Source: Hymenobacter qilianensis
GTDB lineage: Bacteria > Bacteroidota > Bacteroidia > Cytophagales > Hymenobacteraceae
Reading direction: 5' to 3'
Assembly: GCF_014489555.1 (NCBI RefSeq)
Contig: NZ_CP060784.1
Coordinates: 4,366,501-4,430,500, forward strand
Length of the DNA: 64,000 nt
Shown here piece by piece: positions 27,209 to 36,743 of this stretch. The position numbers and the translations under genes were made by a program. The notes below the pieces were generated by a model. That model had not been told where the DNA came from. It ran no database searches and worked only from the letters and a program-made list of their open reading frames with translations. The number at the start of each line of letters is the position of its first letter. Position 1 is the stretch's first letter.

Positions 27209-27865
27209 TCATCCGTTCACCTTCTTATGATCGGCCAGAAACTGGGCCAGTCCTTTGTCGGTCAGCGGATGATTAAGCAAGCCGGTAATAACGTTGAGCG
27301 GACAAGTCACCACGTCAGCCCCGATTTCGGCGCACTGAATCAGGTGCGGCACGTGGCGCACCGACGCGGCCAGCACCTGCGTTGGGTAGCCGTAGTTGCT
27401 GAAAATATCCACTATCTGCTGCACCAGCACCAGTCCATCGTGCCCGATATCGTCTAAGCGGCCCACGAAGGGCGATACGTAGGTAGCCCCGGCTTTAGCG
27501 GCGAGCAGCGCTTGCCCGGCCGAGAAAATCAGGGTGCAATTGGTTTTGATGCCTTTTTCCGAGAAGTGCTTGATGGCTTTCACCCCGTCGCGGGTCATGG
27601 GCACTTTCACCACGATGTTAGGGTGCAGTTCGGCAAACATCTCGCCCTCGCGCACCATATCCTCGAAGGTGATACCGATAACTTCGGCCGACACGTCGCC
27701 ATCTACCATCTCGCAGATCTGCCGGTAGTGGGCCATAATGTTGTCCATACCTTTGATGCCCTCTTTGGCCATCAATGATGGGTTGGTAGTCACGCCGTCC
27801 AGTACACCAAGCTCTACGGCTTCCTGAATTTCGCGCAGGTTAGCGGTATCAATAAAGAATTTCAT
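27209..27865 (-). CDS. fsa: Transaldolase / fructose-6-phosphate aldolase (Fsa-TalC type)
   Basis: 218 residues, the short transaldolase subgroup. MKFFIDTANLREIQEA start, GVTTNPSLMAKEG, VVKVPMT with the Schiff-base lysine, TLIFSAGQALLAAKAGATYVSPFVGRLDD and the C-terminal helix. Acts in the non-oxidative pentose phosphate pathway or as an F6P aldolase. Start ATG 27865 chosen; the upstream frame to 27895 is unconserved. Confidence 0.9.
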   Translation of the reverse strand: MKFFIDTANLREIQEAVELGVLDGVTTNPSLMAKEGIKGMDNIMAHYRQICEMVDGDVSAEVIGITFEDMVREGEMFAELHPNIVVKVPMTRDGVKAIKHFSEKGIKTNCTLIFSAGQALLAAKAGATYVSPFVGRLDDIGHDGLVLVQQIVDIFSNYGYPTQVLAASVRHVPHLIQCAEIGADVVTCPLNVITGLLNHPLTDKGLAQFLADHKKVNG

Positions 27866-27946
27866 GCGGTAGGTTATTACAAGAGAATGCCCCAAAGCTA
27901 CCCAATTGCCGGCAAACGCGGCACTGGGTTTCGTTGGGGCATGGGC

Positions 27947-28043
27947 AAAAAAAAGCGAGCCAAAATCGCACCGCTCAACCGCCTACCCTTGCTACCTTCC
28001 GGTCCTGGGGGAGTTCAGCAGGAGCTGGTCGTTCTGACTCGCC
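27947..28043 (-). ncRNA. ffs: Signal recognition particle RNA (small bacterial type)
   Basis: Minus-strand sequence has the strongly conserved apical segment CAGGACCGGAAGGUAGCAAGG with the GGAA-type tetraloop, framed by complementary GGCGAGUC at the start (28043) and GGCUCGC near the end, then a run of eight U (27954-27947). This is the RNA partner of Ffh. A TATCTTTG box sits five bases before the 5-prime end, giving it its own promoter. Confidence 0.93.
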
Positions 28044-28047
28044 GTTG

Positions 28048-28055
28048 CAAAGATA
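28048..28055 (-). promoter_or_regulatory. Putative -7 promoter box TATCTTTG for SRP RNA
   Basis: Perfect TAnnTTTG on the minus strand ending five bases before the expected SRP RNA 5-prime end. Confidence 0.75.
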
Positions 28056-28249
28056 GACTACAGATTCGGCAGATGAAGCCAATTGTCCTGATTATTTTAC
28101 GCTGAAGCAGCTAACCACAGAGTATCAACCACTTCAGATTGGGGATAACAGGCATTTAACAGCCATAAATCGGGCGGATGCACAAAACAGTTCTACTTCA
28201 GCCTGCATAATAGCCCCCTACTGATTTTGCAGGCTCGCGTTGGCCTCCT

Positions 28250-28257
28250 TACCTTTG
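28250..28257 (+). promoter_or_regulatory. Putative -7 promoter box TACCTTTG for guaA
   Basis: Perfect TAnnTTTG ending three bases before the guaA ATG, which implies a leaderless or near-leaderless mRNA. Confidence 0.65.
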
Positions 28258-28260
28258 CCC

Positions 28261-29793
28261 ATGCCCCAACAGATTCTGATTCTTGATTTCGGCTCCCAGT
28301 ACACGCAGCTCATTGCCCGACGCATTCGCGAGCTGAACGTCTACTGCGAGATTCATCCCTACACGCACGCCCCGGCCCTCACTGAGGATATCCGGGGCGT
28401 GGTGCTTTCGGGCTCGCCCTGCTCCGTGCGCGACCCTGACTCTCCCAACCCCGATTTGAGCCAATACCTGGGCCACGTGCCGGTGCTGGGCGTGTGCTAC
28501 GGCGCGCAGCTGCTGGCTCAGCAGGGCGGCGGCGAAGTATTGCCCGCTACCATCCGCGAGTACGGCCGCGCCCGCATCAGTCACCTTGACCGGAGCAGCC
28601 CGCTTATGCGGGAGCTAAGCCTCGAATCGCAGGTGTGGATGTCGCACGGCGATACTATTCAAACGTTGCCCCCCGGCTACGAGATTATTGCCAGCACACA
28701 CGAGGTAGACGTAGCCGCGTATCATATTGCTGGCCAGCCCACTTACGGCATTCAGTTTCACCCCGAGGTAACGCATTCTACCCAAGGCAAAACGCTGATG
28801 CGCAACTTTGTGGTCGATATCTGCGGCTGCGACCAAAGCTGGACGCCGGAGCACTTTGTGAGCAGCATGGTGGCGGCCTTGCAGCACACCATCGGCGAAA
28901 CCGATCAGGTGATTCTGGGCTTATCCGGCGGCGTCGATTCCTCAGTGGCAGCTTTGCTGCTGCACGAAGCCATCGGGCCGCGTCTGCACGGCATTTTCGT
29001 GGATAACGGCCTGCTGCGTAAAGACGAGTACGAAGGCGTATTGCAGGCCTATGAAGTGCTGGGCCTAAACGTGCGCGGCGTGGATGCTTCGCAGGAGTTC
29101 TATTCGGCGCTCGCCGGCCTCTCTGATCCCGAGCTAAAGCGCAAAGCCATCGGCCGCACCTTTATTGAGGTATTTGAGCGCGAAGCTAAAAAAGTAGAAG
29201 GCGCTACCTGGCTGGCCCAGGGCACTATCTACCCCGACGTGATTGAATCGGTGTCGGTGAAGGGGCCGGCCGTGACGATCAAAAGTCACCACAACGTGGG
29301 CGGCCTGCCGGAGCTGATGAACCTGAAAGTAGTGGAACCGTTGCGCATGCTGTTCAAAGACGAGGTGCGCGAAGTGGGCGCGGCCCTAAATTTGCCCCCC
29401 GATATCCTGAACCGGCACCCTTTCCCCGGTCCTGGTTTGGCTATCCGCATCCTCGGCGACATCACGCCCCAGAAAGTACTGCTATTGCAGAAAGCTGATG
29501 CCATCTTCATTGATTCGCTACGTGAGTATGGCCTCTACGACAAAATCTGGCAGGCGGGCGTGATGCTTTTGCCCATTCAGAGCGTGGGCGTAATGGGCGA
29601 TGAGCGCACCTACGAGCAGGTAGTAGCCCTGCGCGCGGTGACCAGCGTAGACGGTATGACCGCCGACTGGGCCCACCTCCCCTATGACTTTCTGGCCCAC
29701 GTCTCGAACAAAATCATCAACCAGGTGCGCGGCATCAACCGCGTGGTGTACGACATTAGCTCGAAGCCGCCCGCTACCATTGAGTGGGAATAA
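28261..29793 (+). CDS. guaA: GMP synthase (glutamine-hydrolysing)
   Basis: Converts XMP to GMP using glutamine and ATP. 510 residues. Class I glutamine amidotransferase domain about 1-190: ILILDFGSQYTQL, nucleophile loop VLGVCYGAQLLA and GIQFHPEV with His/Glu. ATP pyrophosphatase domain with LGLSGGVDSSV P-loop, then the dimerisation domain with RHPFPGPGLAIRI and IEWE end. Start ATG 28261 fits the family; TTG 28240 would overlap the promoter. The stop is followed at once by a long perfect palindrome. Confidence 0.97.
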   Translation: MPQQILILDFGSQYTQLIARRIRELNVYCEIHPYTHAPALTEDIRGVVLSGSPCSVRDPDSPNPDLSQYLGHVPVLGVCYGAQLLAQQGGGEVLPATIREYGRARISHLDRSSPLMRELSLESQVWMSHGDTIQTLPPGYEIIASTHEVDVAAYHIAGQPTYGIQFHPEVTHSTQGKTLMRNFVVDICGCDQSWTPEHFVSSMVAALQHTIGETDQVILGLSGGVDSSVAALLLHEAIGPRLHGIFVDNGLLRKDEYEGVLQAYEVLGLNVRGVDASQEFYSALAGLSDPELKRKAIGRTFIEVFEREAKKVEGATWLAQGTIYPDVIESVSVKGPAVTIKSHHNVGGLPELMNLKVVEPLRMLFKDEVREVGAALNLPPDILNRHPFPGPGLAIRILGDITPQKVLLLQKADAIFIDSLREYGLYDKIWQAGVMLLPIQSVGVMGDERTYEQVVALRAVTSVDGMTADWAHLPYDFLAHVSNKIINQVRGINRVVYDISSKPPATIEWE

Positions 29794-29861
29794 ATAGGAC
29801 GTTAATAAAGCAAAAGCCGCTTCGGTAACCCGAAGCGGCTTTTGCTTTATTAACGTCCTAT
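29794..29861. terminator. Long perfect palindrome acting as guaA terminator
   Basis: Arms of 32 bases (29794-29825 and 29830-29861) are exact reverse complements around a four-base loop TAAC. It starts one base after the guaA stop and ends on the start codon of the next small ORF. The central AAAGCCGCTTCGG/CCGAAGCGGCTTT part is a normal terminator; the outer 12 or so base pairs are extra. Far longer than the other hairpins in the window apart from 30099-30186. Confidence 0.9.
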
Positions 29862-30087
29862 GAGAAATCCACAGTTCCTTATCCCATTCGCAACTGTGAT
29901 TGTAGTTGCCTTTTGCTTATGGTTAAGTTGGCCAGGATTAAAGTGGCCTCCGCCACAACCCCTATGGAAACGGGTTCTCTTAGTGATCTGCTTTTTGATA
30001 AACCTTGCAGCTGGTATTCTTTTATTTTTTTTGGTTTTGGGTATAATAATTACTCAAACACATCATTCACAAGTATCTGATCGTTAA
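29860..30087 (+). CDS. Small two-helix membrane protein, unknown function
   Basis: 75 residues. Two hydrophobic segments (about 8-25 and 41-64), with a WPPPQPLWKR loop between. More AT-rich than flanking genes and bracketed by two long perfect palindromes. The ATG lies within the right arm of the first one. I recognise no family; it is absent of any motif other than membrane helices. Confidence 0.5.
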   Translation: MRNPQFLIPFATVIVVAFCLWLSWPGLKWPPPQPLWKRVLLVICFLINLAAGILLFFLVLGIIITQTHHSQVSDR

Positions 30088-30098
30088 TTATTTAATCT

Positions 30099-30186
30099 AT
30101 TCAAACAGCCTTCTCAAGAGGAATAAAAAAGCCCCCAGATGAATTGCTGGGGGCTTTTTTATTCCTCTTGAGAAGGCTGTTTGAAT
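30099..30186. terminator. Very long perfect palindrome with embedded terminator
   Basis: Arms of 40 bases (30099-30138 and 30147-30186) are exact reverse complements around an eight-base loop. The inner part is the common AAAAAAGCCCCCAG/CTGGGGGCTTTTTT terminator. The outer 23 or so bases of the right arm are coding sequence for the end of the DUF4153 gene, so the left arm looks like a copied mirror of that coding end. Confidence 0.9.
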
Positions 30187-32074
30187 GTTAGGATAGCGTC
30201 GGCGGCGTAATAGTAGGTAGGCGGTTGCTTCGGTTTCTGCTCTCGGCGGATGTAAGTAAACAATACGCGTAGCTGCATTGTGGCACTAGAAGCTGTAAGG
30301 CTGAGAGTTGGGAGTTGTACATTTTCATAGCCACCCTGTTGTCTGTTGCGAGCCAATGAGTCGGCGAAGCCAGCTGGCGATACGGAGAGGATTGACTGCC
30401 AACGATTCGGCTGAGTAAGGCGCTCCAGATAAATATAGCGGCCGGTTTTGGTATGGCGCAACCGAAATGTGCCTTCAGCCAGCTTAAACGTATCAAGCGC
30501 CGCGCTACCATTTATGCGTCTCTTTATGTGGCTCTCGCGGTTCCTGTAGCTGTTTATGTTGCGTAGCCAGTAATATCCAGGCCCAAGAACCGTCACATGA
30601 GATTCGACAGGCTCAAAATAGAGGTTTTGGCCTTGATCTTTGGTCGTTTCGGTTTCGTGATAGTCTACTCTTTCCAACCCGCTCACGTCAAACAACCGTT
30701 GCTGCTGCCAATCGCGCCTTTCCAAATGTTTGCCCTGCAACGAATCGGGCGTGACGAGCGAAGCGGTAAAAAAGGGCTGCACGGCATCCAGATTATTACG
30801 CTCAGCGAAGAAGTCAAAAATAGACGTGATACGCTTACCTGCTTCCTTGGGCAACTCGGCAACGCGCTGACCAGCACTATCAAGCTTACCATTTTGCAGC
30901 AGCTTGTACTCCTCGCTAACCTCGCGCAGTTGGGCCAACTGGCTACGCTCGGCCACCGAAAAAGCCCCCAGGGGCCGCCAGCCGACAAAAACGCAACGAC
31001 GGCCAAGGAGGCAGGAATCCAGATGATGCCCCGCCCCTGCCGCACCAGAAAGTAAATGGTGATTATGGTGAGCCAGGCGGCCAGGGCCAGCACCAGATAC
31101 CGCTCCTCCGTGATTCCATAGGCGCGAATACGTGTACCAATGGCCACAACCAACAGCCCCAACAGCGGAAACAAAGACCAATAAAACCAACGTGCGAATG
31201 TGCGAATCCAGGTGTTTTCGGCATTGTCGCGGATGGGATGGATGAGCAACAAAGCGAAAATACCCGCCACGGCTAGCGCCAGTATTAGCGTGGATACCCA
31301 CCCTTTTGGCAGCTCCCACAACCCCAGAATCCGGGCCATGTAAGCGTAAAGGATGACTAGGTACAAGACTACCAAGGGCAAGAGCACGAATTGAGTAAAG
31401 AGCTTCAGTTCCTTTGGATAAGTCGCTTCCTGCTCCAACGCCTCAAAGTCTTCGGGCACGCCAGCCAGGAAGAACCAAGTATTGAATATCGTACCCAACA
31501 CCGTGAATAAGTGAGGGTAAACCTTGTTATCAATATCGACATCAAACAAGTTATCAACCGCCACCAGAGCCAGCGAGCAGCCAACAAACAATACACCCGA
31601 ATACACGCCCGCCGTCAGAATGCGGATGAACAGTGTCTCATTGTAGCGCCAGAACCCAGGGGTATCAGCTTGCCGGCGCAGTTCGAGTAAATAGGGCGAT
31701 ACAGCTACCAACAGGTGCATCCCAATTAGCATCAGTAGCAGCCGCAGTCCCCAAACCAGGTCTGGTTCGGGCGGACATAGGGTGTACCAAACCGCTAGAA
31801 GCAGTATAGCTCCGGCTTGCGTTAAGAGTTTCAGCCAACGAGGCCAATGGTAGCGCTCACCGGCCAAACTGACGCTCAGCGTAAGCGTGAGCCCCAGCAC
31901 CGACGCCGAAATCAGCGGAAAAAGCCATTCAGGCAAGTTTTTTTCGAAGTCATCCAGACGCTGGGCATAGATACCAGCGGCGCACAATATCAATGCGCAC
32001 AACAGCGTGAGGGGAAAGCGACGCACCACGCGGGCAGCTTCGCGCACGAGGCGCTGCAGAGAAGGCAGTTTCAT
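30159..32074 (-). CDS. DUF4153-type membrane protein (one frameshift)
   Basis: 638 residues after one added base at the five-C run 30965-30969. The N-terminal about 370 residues hold around ten membrane helices; the C-terminal 260 form a soluble domain (FDFFAERNNLDAVQPFF, GPGYYWLRNINSYRN). The layout agrees with DUF4153 proteins, whose role is unknown. The 3-prime end of the gene lies inside a long palindrome. Confidence 0.75.
30965..30969 (-). other. Frameshift site (-1) in C run
   Basis: Five C in AAAAGCCCCCAG; six join the membrane and soluble domains through GPWGAFSVAERSQL. Confidence 0.85.
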
Positions 32075-32174
32075 GGAAAGCGCGAAATCAGCGCTACCAA
32101 ATAACGCGAATATTCATTGTTTTCTATGTTATAGAGAACAGCAGGTAAACCAGAAATTTTGCCGTAAAAGTTGT

Positions 32175-32873
32175 TTAGCGCTCCTGCTCTTCTCTATGCA
32201 TACCCGCGAGCTGGCGAACTGTGATATAACCCAGCAGCAGGAACGCGGAAAAGAGAACAGTGACGCCGTAAGTGCGCGGGTGAGCCATGGGGTGCAGCAC
32301 CCGGTTGAGGATGTCGTAGAAGAGCGTGAGCGGATTCATAAATATATCCCAGCTGTTCCAGCGCAGGTAGCGGCCCAGATAAATCCCGAAGCTGCTCAAC
32401 ACAATCGCCGCCGTGGCAAAGCCCCAGCCGACGACCGTGCCCATGCGGCGGCGCACCAAGCCTTGCATCTCAATAAGGGATGCGTAAGCCAGCATTAATC
32501 CGTTCCAGGCACAGGTCAGGATCAAGGCCAGGTCGTACCAATAGGGCACGCCGGGACGCTGGGCCAGATGAAATAAGTCGGTGAGAATGTAGGGCGCGTT
32601 CGGAAAAAATAGCAGCCAGACGGCGCCAGTCGGCAGTAGCAGACGCCGCCGAACCGGCCCGGCCGCCAGGCCGAGCATCGTGCTGAGCCCGAAGGGAATT
32701 AAGGCCAGAAACAGGTTCCAGAGCAGAAACACAAACGTCAGCTCCTGCGTCATGAATACCCGAAACGTAATCAGCACGACGCTCAGGGTAATGGATGCGC
32801 CCAGCACAAACAGCAGCCCAAGACGTTGGCGCAGATGAGTGGCTGAGGGGAGCTGAGGCAGAGAAACAGGCAT
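32175..32873 (-). CDS. DUF1361 membrane protein
   Basis: About 232 residues with six or seven hydrophobic segments. WLLFFPNAPYILTDLFHL is the hallmark motif of DUF1361, followed by WYDLALILTCAWNG. Function unknown. The frame is open from 32912; ATG 32873 is preferred since it precedes the first helix. Separated from the next minus-strand gene by about 100 bases with no clear signal. Confidence 0.8.
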   Translation of the reverse strand: MPVSLPQLPSATHLRQRLGLLFVLGASITLSVVLITFRVFMTQELTFVFLLWNLFLALIPFGLSTMLGLAAGPVRRRLLLPTGAVWLLFFPNAPYILTDLFHLAQRPGVPYWYDLALILTCAWNGLMLAYASLIEMQGLVRRRMGTVVGWGFATAAIVLSSFGIYLGRYLRWNSWDIFMNPLTLFYDILNRVLHPMAHPRTYGVTVLFSAFLLLGYITVRQLAGMHREEQER

Positions 32874-33111
32874 AAGCAGGCGAAGCGATGAGAGAAATAC
32901 CGTAACGACCAAGTGCGGCGCTTGGGTATAGCCGAGCCGTGCGCACTTGCTAAAGATAAGACACGAGTCCGAAACACAAGCGTGTATGGCCTAAGCAATT
33001 GCTCGCGCGGGCTGCTCTGCGAATATTCAATGATTTGCCCCCAGCGGCCCCAGCAGTAAATCAGCCGGACGTAAGCGGCTCCGGGCCGATATCATCCCCG
33101 CCGATCCTGCG

Positions 33112-33119
33112 TACCTTTG
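33112..33119 (+). promoter_or_regulatory. Putative -7 promoter box TACCTTTG
   Basis: Perfect TAnnTTTG, 67 bases before the ATG at 33187. Confidence 0.6.
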
Positions 33120-33186
33120 TATGGCGCACGCAAGCATCGCTCACTGCCGCCTTTTCTCTCCCTCTTTATTCCATTGCCCCTCCTCT

Positions 33187-35094
33187 ATGAGGCATCTGTA
33201 CTCTCTTCGCTTCATTGCCTGCCTGTGTTGTTTTAGCTGGCTGACCGCAGTGCCCCTATTCGCCCAGACGACGACGGCAGCCCGGCCGGCCAGCAAACCA
33301 GCTAGTACGAAGCCAGCAACCACAAAAGCCCCCAGCCCACCAGCACTGCCTCCACCAAGGCCATAACTACCACTAAACCAACGCCATCATCTGCGGCCCG
33401 CAAATTGCCCCCCACGGCCCCAAAGACGGCCACAGCCAAGCCCCGCCCCGCCTTACCTGCCAATCTCAACTCCTCCGATCAGAACACGCGCTACCAGAAC
33501 GGCAAGGTGCTGCTCGATCAGGGCCGCTACGACCTGGCGATGCAGGAGCTGGCACCCCTTACGCCCCAGCCGCCCGCTTTGAGCGTGGTGCTGAGGCTGC
33601 TTACTTGTATGCGGTAGCTGCCACCCGTGCTAAAAAGTGGGCGGAGGCGGAGCAAATGCTCAATTTGATTCGGGCCGAGTATAATAAGTGGGAGAATCTA
33701 CCCGAAGCCATGTTCCTGCAAGCGCAGGTGTCGTTTGAGCAGGGCGAGCCCGACAATGCTTTGCAGGTGCTCGAACAGATTCCGAACAAGACGCTTGCCG
33801 CCGAGCAGGACGTCATAAAGGCTACCTATCTGGCTCGAATTCAGGACAAAGCGCTGTTTCAGAACCTATTGCAGCGCTATCCCAAAGATGCCGCCGTAGG
33901 TCGGGCTTATGCCGACAAGCTGATAGCCGGCGGTTGGTATACGGAGGCCGACAAGCCCGTTCTGGAGCAATTAATCAAGGATTTTTCCCTCGACCGGGCC
34001 CGTTACTCTGCTATTCCTCAGGCCCAAAAGAAGGCCATTTACCGAGTAGCAGTGCTGCTGCCCTTCGAGTTTAATGATCCAAGCTGGGAGAAAGTGCGTC
34101 GCAATCAGTTTGTTACGGACCTTTACGCAGGCTTGCTTCTCGCCCAGGATTCCTTGCAGCGCGAAGGCCGGCCCGTTCAGCTTTTTGCCTACGACACCGG
34201 CGCCGATACCATTCAACTCAAGCAGGTGCTGGCCTTGCCCGAGCTAGCCGGCATGGACATGATCATCGGACCGATATATAAGTCGGGCAGCAAGCTGCTG
34301 GCGCGCTATGCCCAACAGCGTCAGATTATTACCATCAATCCGCTTTCGCAGGATGGCAACCTGATCATCAGCAACAACTGGCATTATCTGTTTGAGCCCA
34401 GTATGGCGACCCAGGCTCAGGTAGCCGCTCAGTATGCCTTTCGCACCTTCAGCGGCCGCACGGCGGCTGTCCTGCACGAAGACACCAGCGACGATCTGGC
34501 CTTCGCTCAGGCTTATAAGACAGCTTATGAAGCGCTGGGGGGCAAAGTGCAGGTGCTACGGCGCCTTAACTCCAACCTGGAAGAGTCATTAGAGGCCGGC
34601 TTTACGGGCGTCGACCTCACTACTCTCGGTCATTTAGTTGTTGCCTCCGACAATCGGAAGGCCGGGGCGTATACCCTCAAGCATCTGCAAGCCCAGACTT
34701 CCCAACTACCGCTTATTACCTACGGCTCGTGGCTGGAAAATCCGTCGGTGAGCCCCAGCCGCCTCGATGCGCGCGACGTGTATCTGATTCATCGCAAGTA
34801 CCTTGACCCGACTAGTTTTGGGGTGCGGCGCTTTCGCCAGCTGTATGTGCAGCGCCACAATTTGCCCCCAGCGTGTTTGCCCACTCGGGGTTTGAGTTGC
34901 TGTATTACTTCGGTCATCAGCTACATCAGCATGGCCCTGCATTTCAACAAGGCTTGGCTACGTCAGGTCCGGTTTCGGGCCCGCTATTCCAGGGTATTGG
35001 CTACCCAAATGGTGCCCACGACAATCAATACGTACCGCTTATCAAGCTTGAGCGACTAGAGGTAGAAGTGCAGAACCCGGTAGGCGGCCGTTAA
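33187..35094 (+). CDS. Exported TPR plus periplasmic-binding (type 1) protein (three frameshifts)
   Basis: 636 residues once three -1 sites are corrected: C run 33329-33333, T run 33578-33580 and C run 34865-34869. Signal peptide MRHLYSLRFIACLCCFSWL to about LFAQ; then a Thr/Pro/Lys-rich linker; TPR-like helices about 95-260 (ARAKKWAEAEQMLNLIRAEY); then a type 1 periplasmic-binding fold (YRVAVLLPFEFNDPSWEK, MDMIIGPIYKSGSKLL, TAAVLHEDTSDDLAF) ending LEVEVQNPVGGR. The arrangement resembles LpoA-like and branched-chain-type binding proteins of Bacteroidota envelopes. Lies 60 bases before hemL. Confidence 0.75.
33329..33333 (+). other. Frameshift site (-1) in C run
   Basis: Five C in AAAAGCCCCCAG; six extend the linker instead of stopping at 33366. 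Confidence 0.75.
33578..33580 (+). other. Frameshift site (-1) in a T run
   Basis: Three T; four give PPAFERGAEAAYLYAV, a normal TPR helix. This site is not in a G/C run. Confidence 0.7.
34865..34869 (+). other. Frameshift site (-1) in C run
   Basis: Five C in AATTTGCCCCCAG; six give LPPSVFAHSGFELLYYFG and the natural C terminus. Confidence 0.85.
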
Positions 35095-35157
35095 GCCCAG
35101 CACCTGTATTCGCCTCACTTTCACTAGACTTTTACGCCTGTTCTCTGTTTTATCTCT

Positions 35158-36486
35158 ATGAATTCAACCTCCCTCTCTCCTGCTCCCGAGCTTACGCTTA
35201 CCACTAGCGAAGCTCTTTTTTCACGCGCCAAGAACCATATTCCCGGCGGTGTTAATTCGCCGGTACGAGCCTTTCGGGCCGTAGGTGGTCATCCGGTATT
35301 TATGCAGTCGGCGCAGGGCGCCTGGCTTACAGATGTGGATGGCAACAAGTATCTAGATTTTATAAACTCCTGGGGGCCAATGATATTGGGCCATGCGCCA
35401 CAAGTTGTAGTGGAGGCAGTTCAAAAAGCTATTCCCAGCTCGCTGTCGTTTGGCGCGCCTACGCAGCGTGAGGTGGAAATGGCCGAGCTGATTAAAGCCA
35501 TGGTGCCCAGCATTGAAAAAGTGCGGCTGGTGAACTCGGGTACGGAGGCCACCATGTCGGCCATCCGCGTGGCGCGCGGCTACACAGGGCGCGACAAGAT
35601 CATCAAGTTTGAGGGCTGCTACCACGGCCATGGCGATTCCTTCCTTATTGCGGCCGGCAGCGGTGCCCTCACCCTGGGCACACCCGATTCGCCGGGCGTA
35701 ACCGCCGGCGTGGCCCGCGATACCATCACCGTTCCTTACAACGATACCGAGGCCGTCCGCCAGGCCATTGAGGCAAACGCGGGCCAGGTGGCGGCGCTTA
35801 TTCTGGAGCCGGTGGTCGGCAATATGGGCTTGGTAGCACCGGCCGAAGGCTATCTGCAAGCCCTGCGCGACCTGTGCACTGAGCACGGCATCGTCCTGAT
35901 TTTTGATGAAGTGATGACCGGCTTCCGCCTTGCCCGCGGCGGGGCGCAGGAGCTGTACGGCATCAAGCCTGACATGACGACGCTGGGCAAAATCATTGGC
36001 GGCGGCATGCCGGTTGGCGCTTACGGTGGCCGTCAGGATATTATGGATAATGTAGCGCCCGCTGGCAAAGTGTATCAGGCCGGCACGCTTTCTGGCAACC
36101 CCATTGCAACGGCTGCTGGTATTGCTCAGTTAACCTATCTGCAGCAAAACCCTGACCTGTATACCGAGCTCGACCGCATCACCGCCCGCCTTGCTGACGG
36201 CACCCGGCAGATTGCCGCCGACCTCGGCCTGAACTATACCGTCAACCGCGTTGGCTCTATGTTCAGCGTATTTTTTACAGACAAACCAGTTCACAATTTG
36301 GAGGACGCCAAAACCTCAGACACCGAGGCATTTGGTCGCTACTTCCAGGCAATGCTGCGGCGGGGCATCTACCTGGCGCCGGCCCAATACGAAGCGCTGT
36401 TTGTGAGCACTGCCATCACCGACGAGCTGGTTGATGTGTATCTCACAGCCTGTCAGGAGTCTATGCGGGAAGCACACGGCTTGTAA
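35158..36486 (+). CDS. hemL: Glutamate-1-semialdehyde 2,1-aminomutase
   Basis: PLP enzyme that makes 5-aminolevulinate for haem and tetrapyrrole synthesis. 442 residues: IPGGVNSPVRAF start, FINSWGPMILGH, VNSGTEATMSAIRVARG, GCYHGHGDSF, LIFDEVMTGFR, TTLGKIIGGGMPVGAYGG with the Schiff-base lysine, and YQAGTLSGNPIA. Complete and intact, ending at a strong terminator. The start at ATG 35158 matches the family. Confidence 0.96.
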   Translation: MNSTSLSPAPELTLTTSEALFSRAKNHIPGGVNSPVRAFRAVGGHPVFMQSAQGAWLTDVDGNKYLDFINSWGPMILGHAPQVVVEAVQKAIPSSLSFGAPTQREVEMAELIKAMVPSIEKVRLVNSGTEATMSAIRVARGYTGRDKIIKFEGCYHGHGDSFLIAAGSGALTLGTPDSPGVTAGVARDTITVPYNDTEAVRQAIEANAGQVAALILEPVVGNMGLVAPAEGYLQALRDLCTEHGIVLIFDEVMTGFRLARGGAQELYGIKPDMTTLGKIIGGGMPVGAYGGRQDIMDNVAPAGKVYQAGTLSGNPIATAAGIAQLTYLQQNPDLYTELDRITARLADGTRQIAADLGLNYTVNRVGSMFSVFFTDKPVHNLEDAKTSDTEAFGRYFQAMLRRGIYLAPAQYEALFVSTAITDELVDVYLTACQESMREAHGL

Positions 36487-36504
36487 ACGAACGATTTGTA
36501 AGAC

Positions 36505-36540
36505 AAAAAAGCCCCCAGAAAGGATCTGGGGGGCTTTTTT
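36505..36540 (+). terminator. Intrinsic terminator of hemL
   Basis: AAAAAAGCCCCCAGA and TCTGGGGGGCTTTTTT pair around AAGGA. Confidence 0.9.
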
Positions 36541-36713
36541 AGTAGCCAATGGTGCAGGTTGAGGTTATGGGAAGAACATTAAACATGACATCGGCTCCGG
36601 CTGCAACAGCCAGAGACGGTCCTAGGCCTCACTACATGCGCGGCTTATTCCGTTTGATCGAGCGCATTTTGCTCAAATATTGCCTTATTCTATCGTAGCC
36701 ATGAGCTAGCAGT

Positions 36714-36721
36714 TACCTTTG
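36714..36721 (+). promoter_or_regulatory. Putative -7 promoter box TACCTTTG
   Basis: Perfect TAnnTTTG, 22 bases before the ATG at 36744. Confidence 0.65.
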
Positions 36722-36743
36722 CGGCCAAACTGTAGCTCCTCTT

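Noticed and set aside
34865..34869. Programmed ribosomal frameshifting at CCCCC runs
   Set aside because: No stimulatory structure was seen and similar six-base runs in guaA, etfA and hemL-type genes are read in frame.
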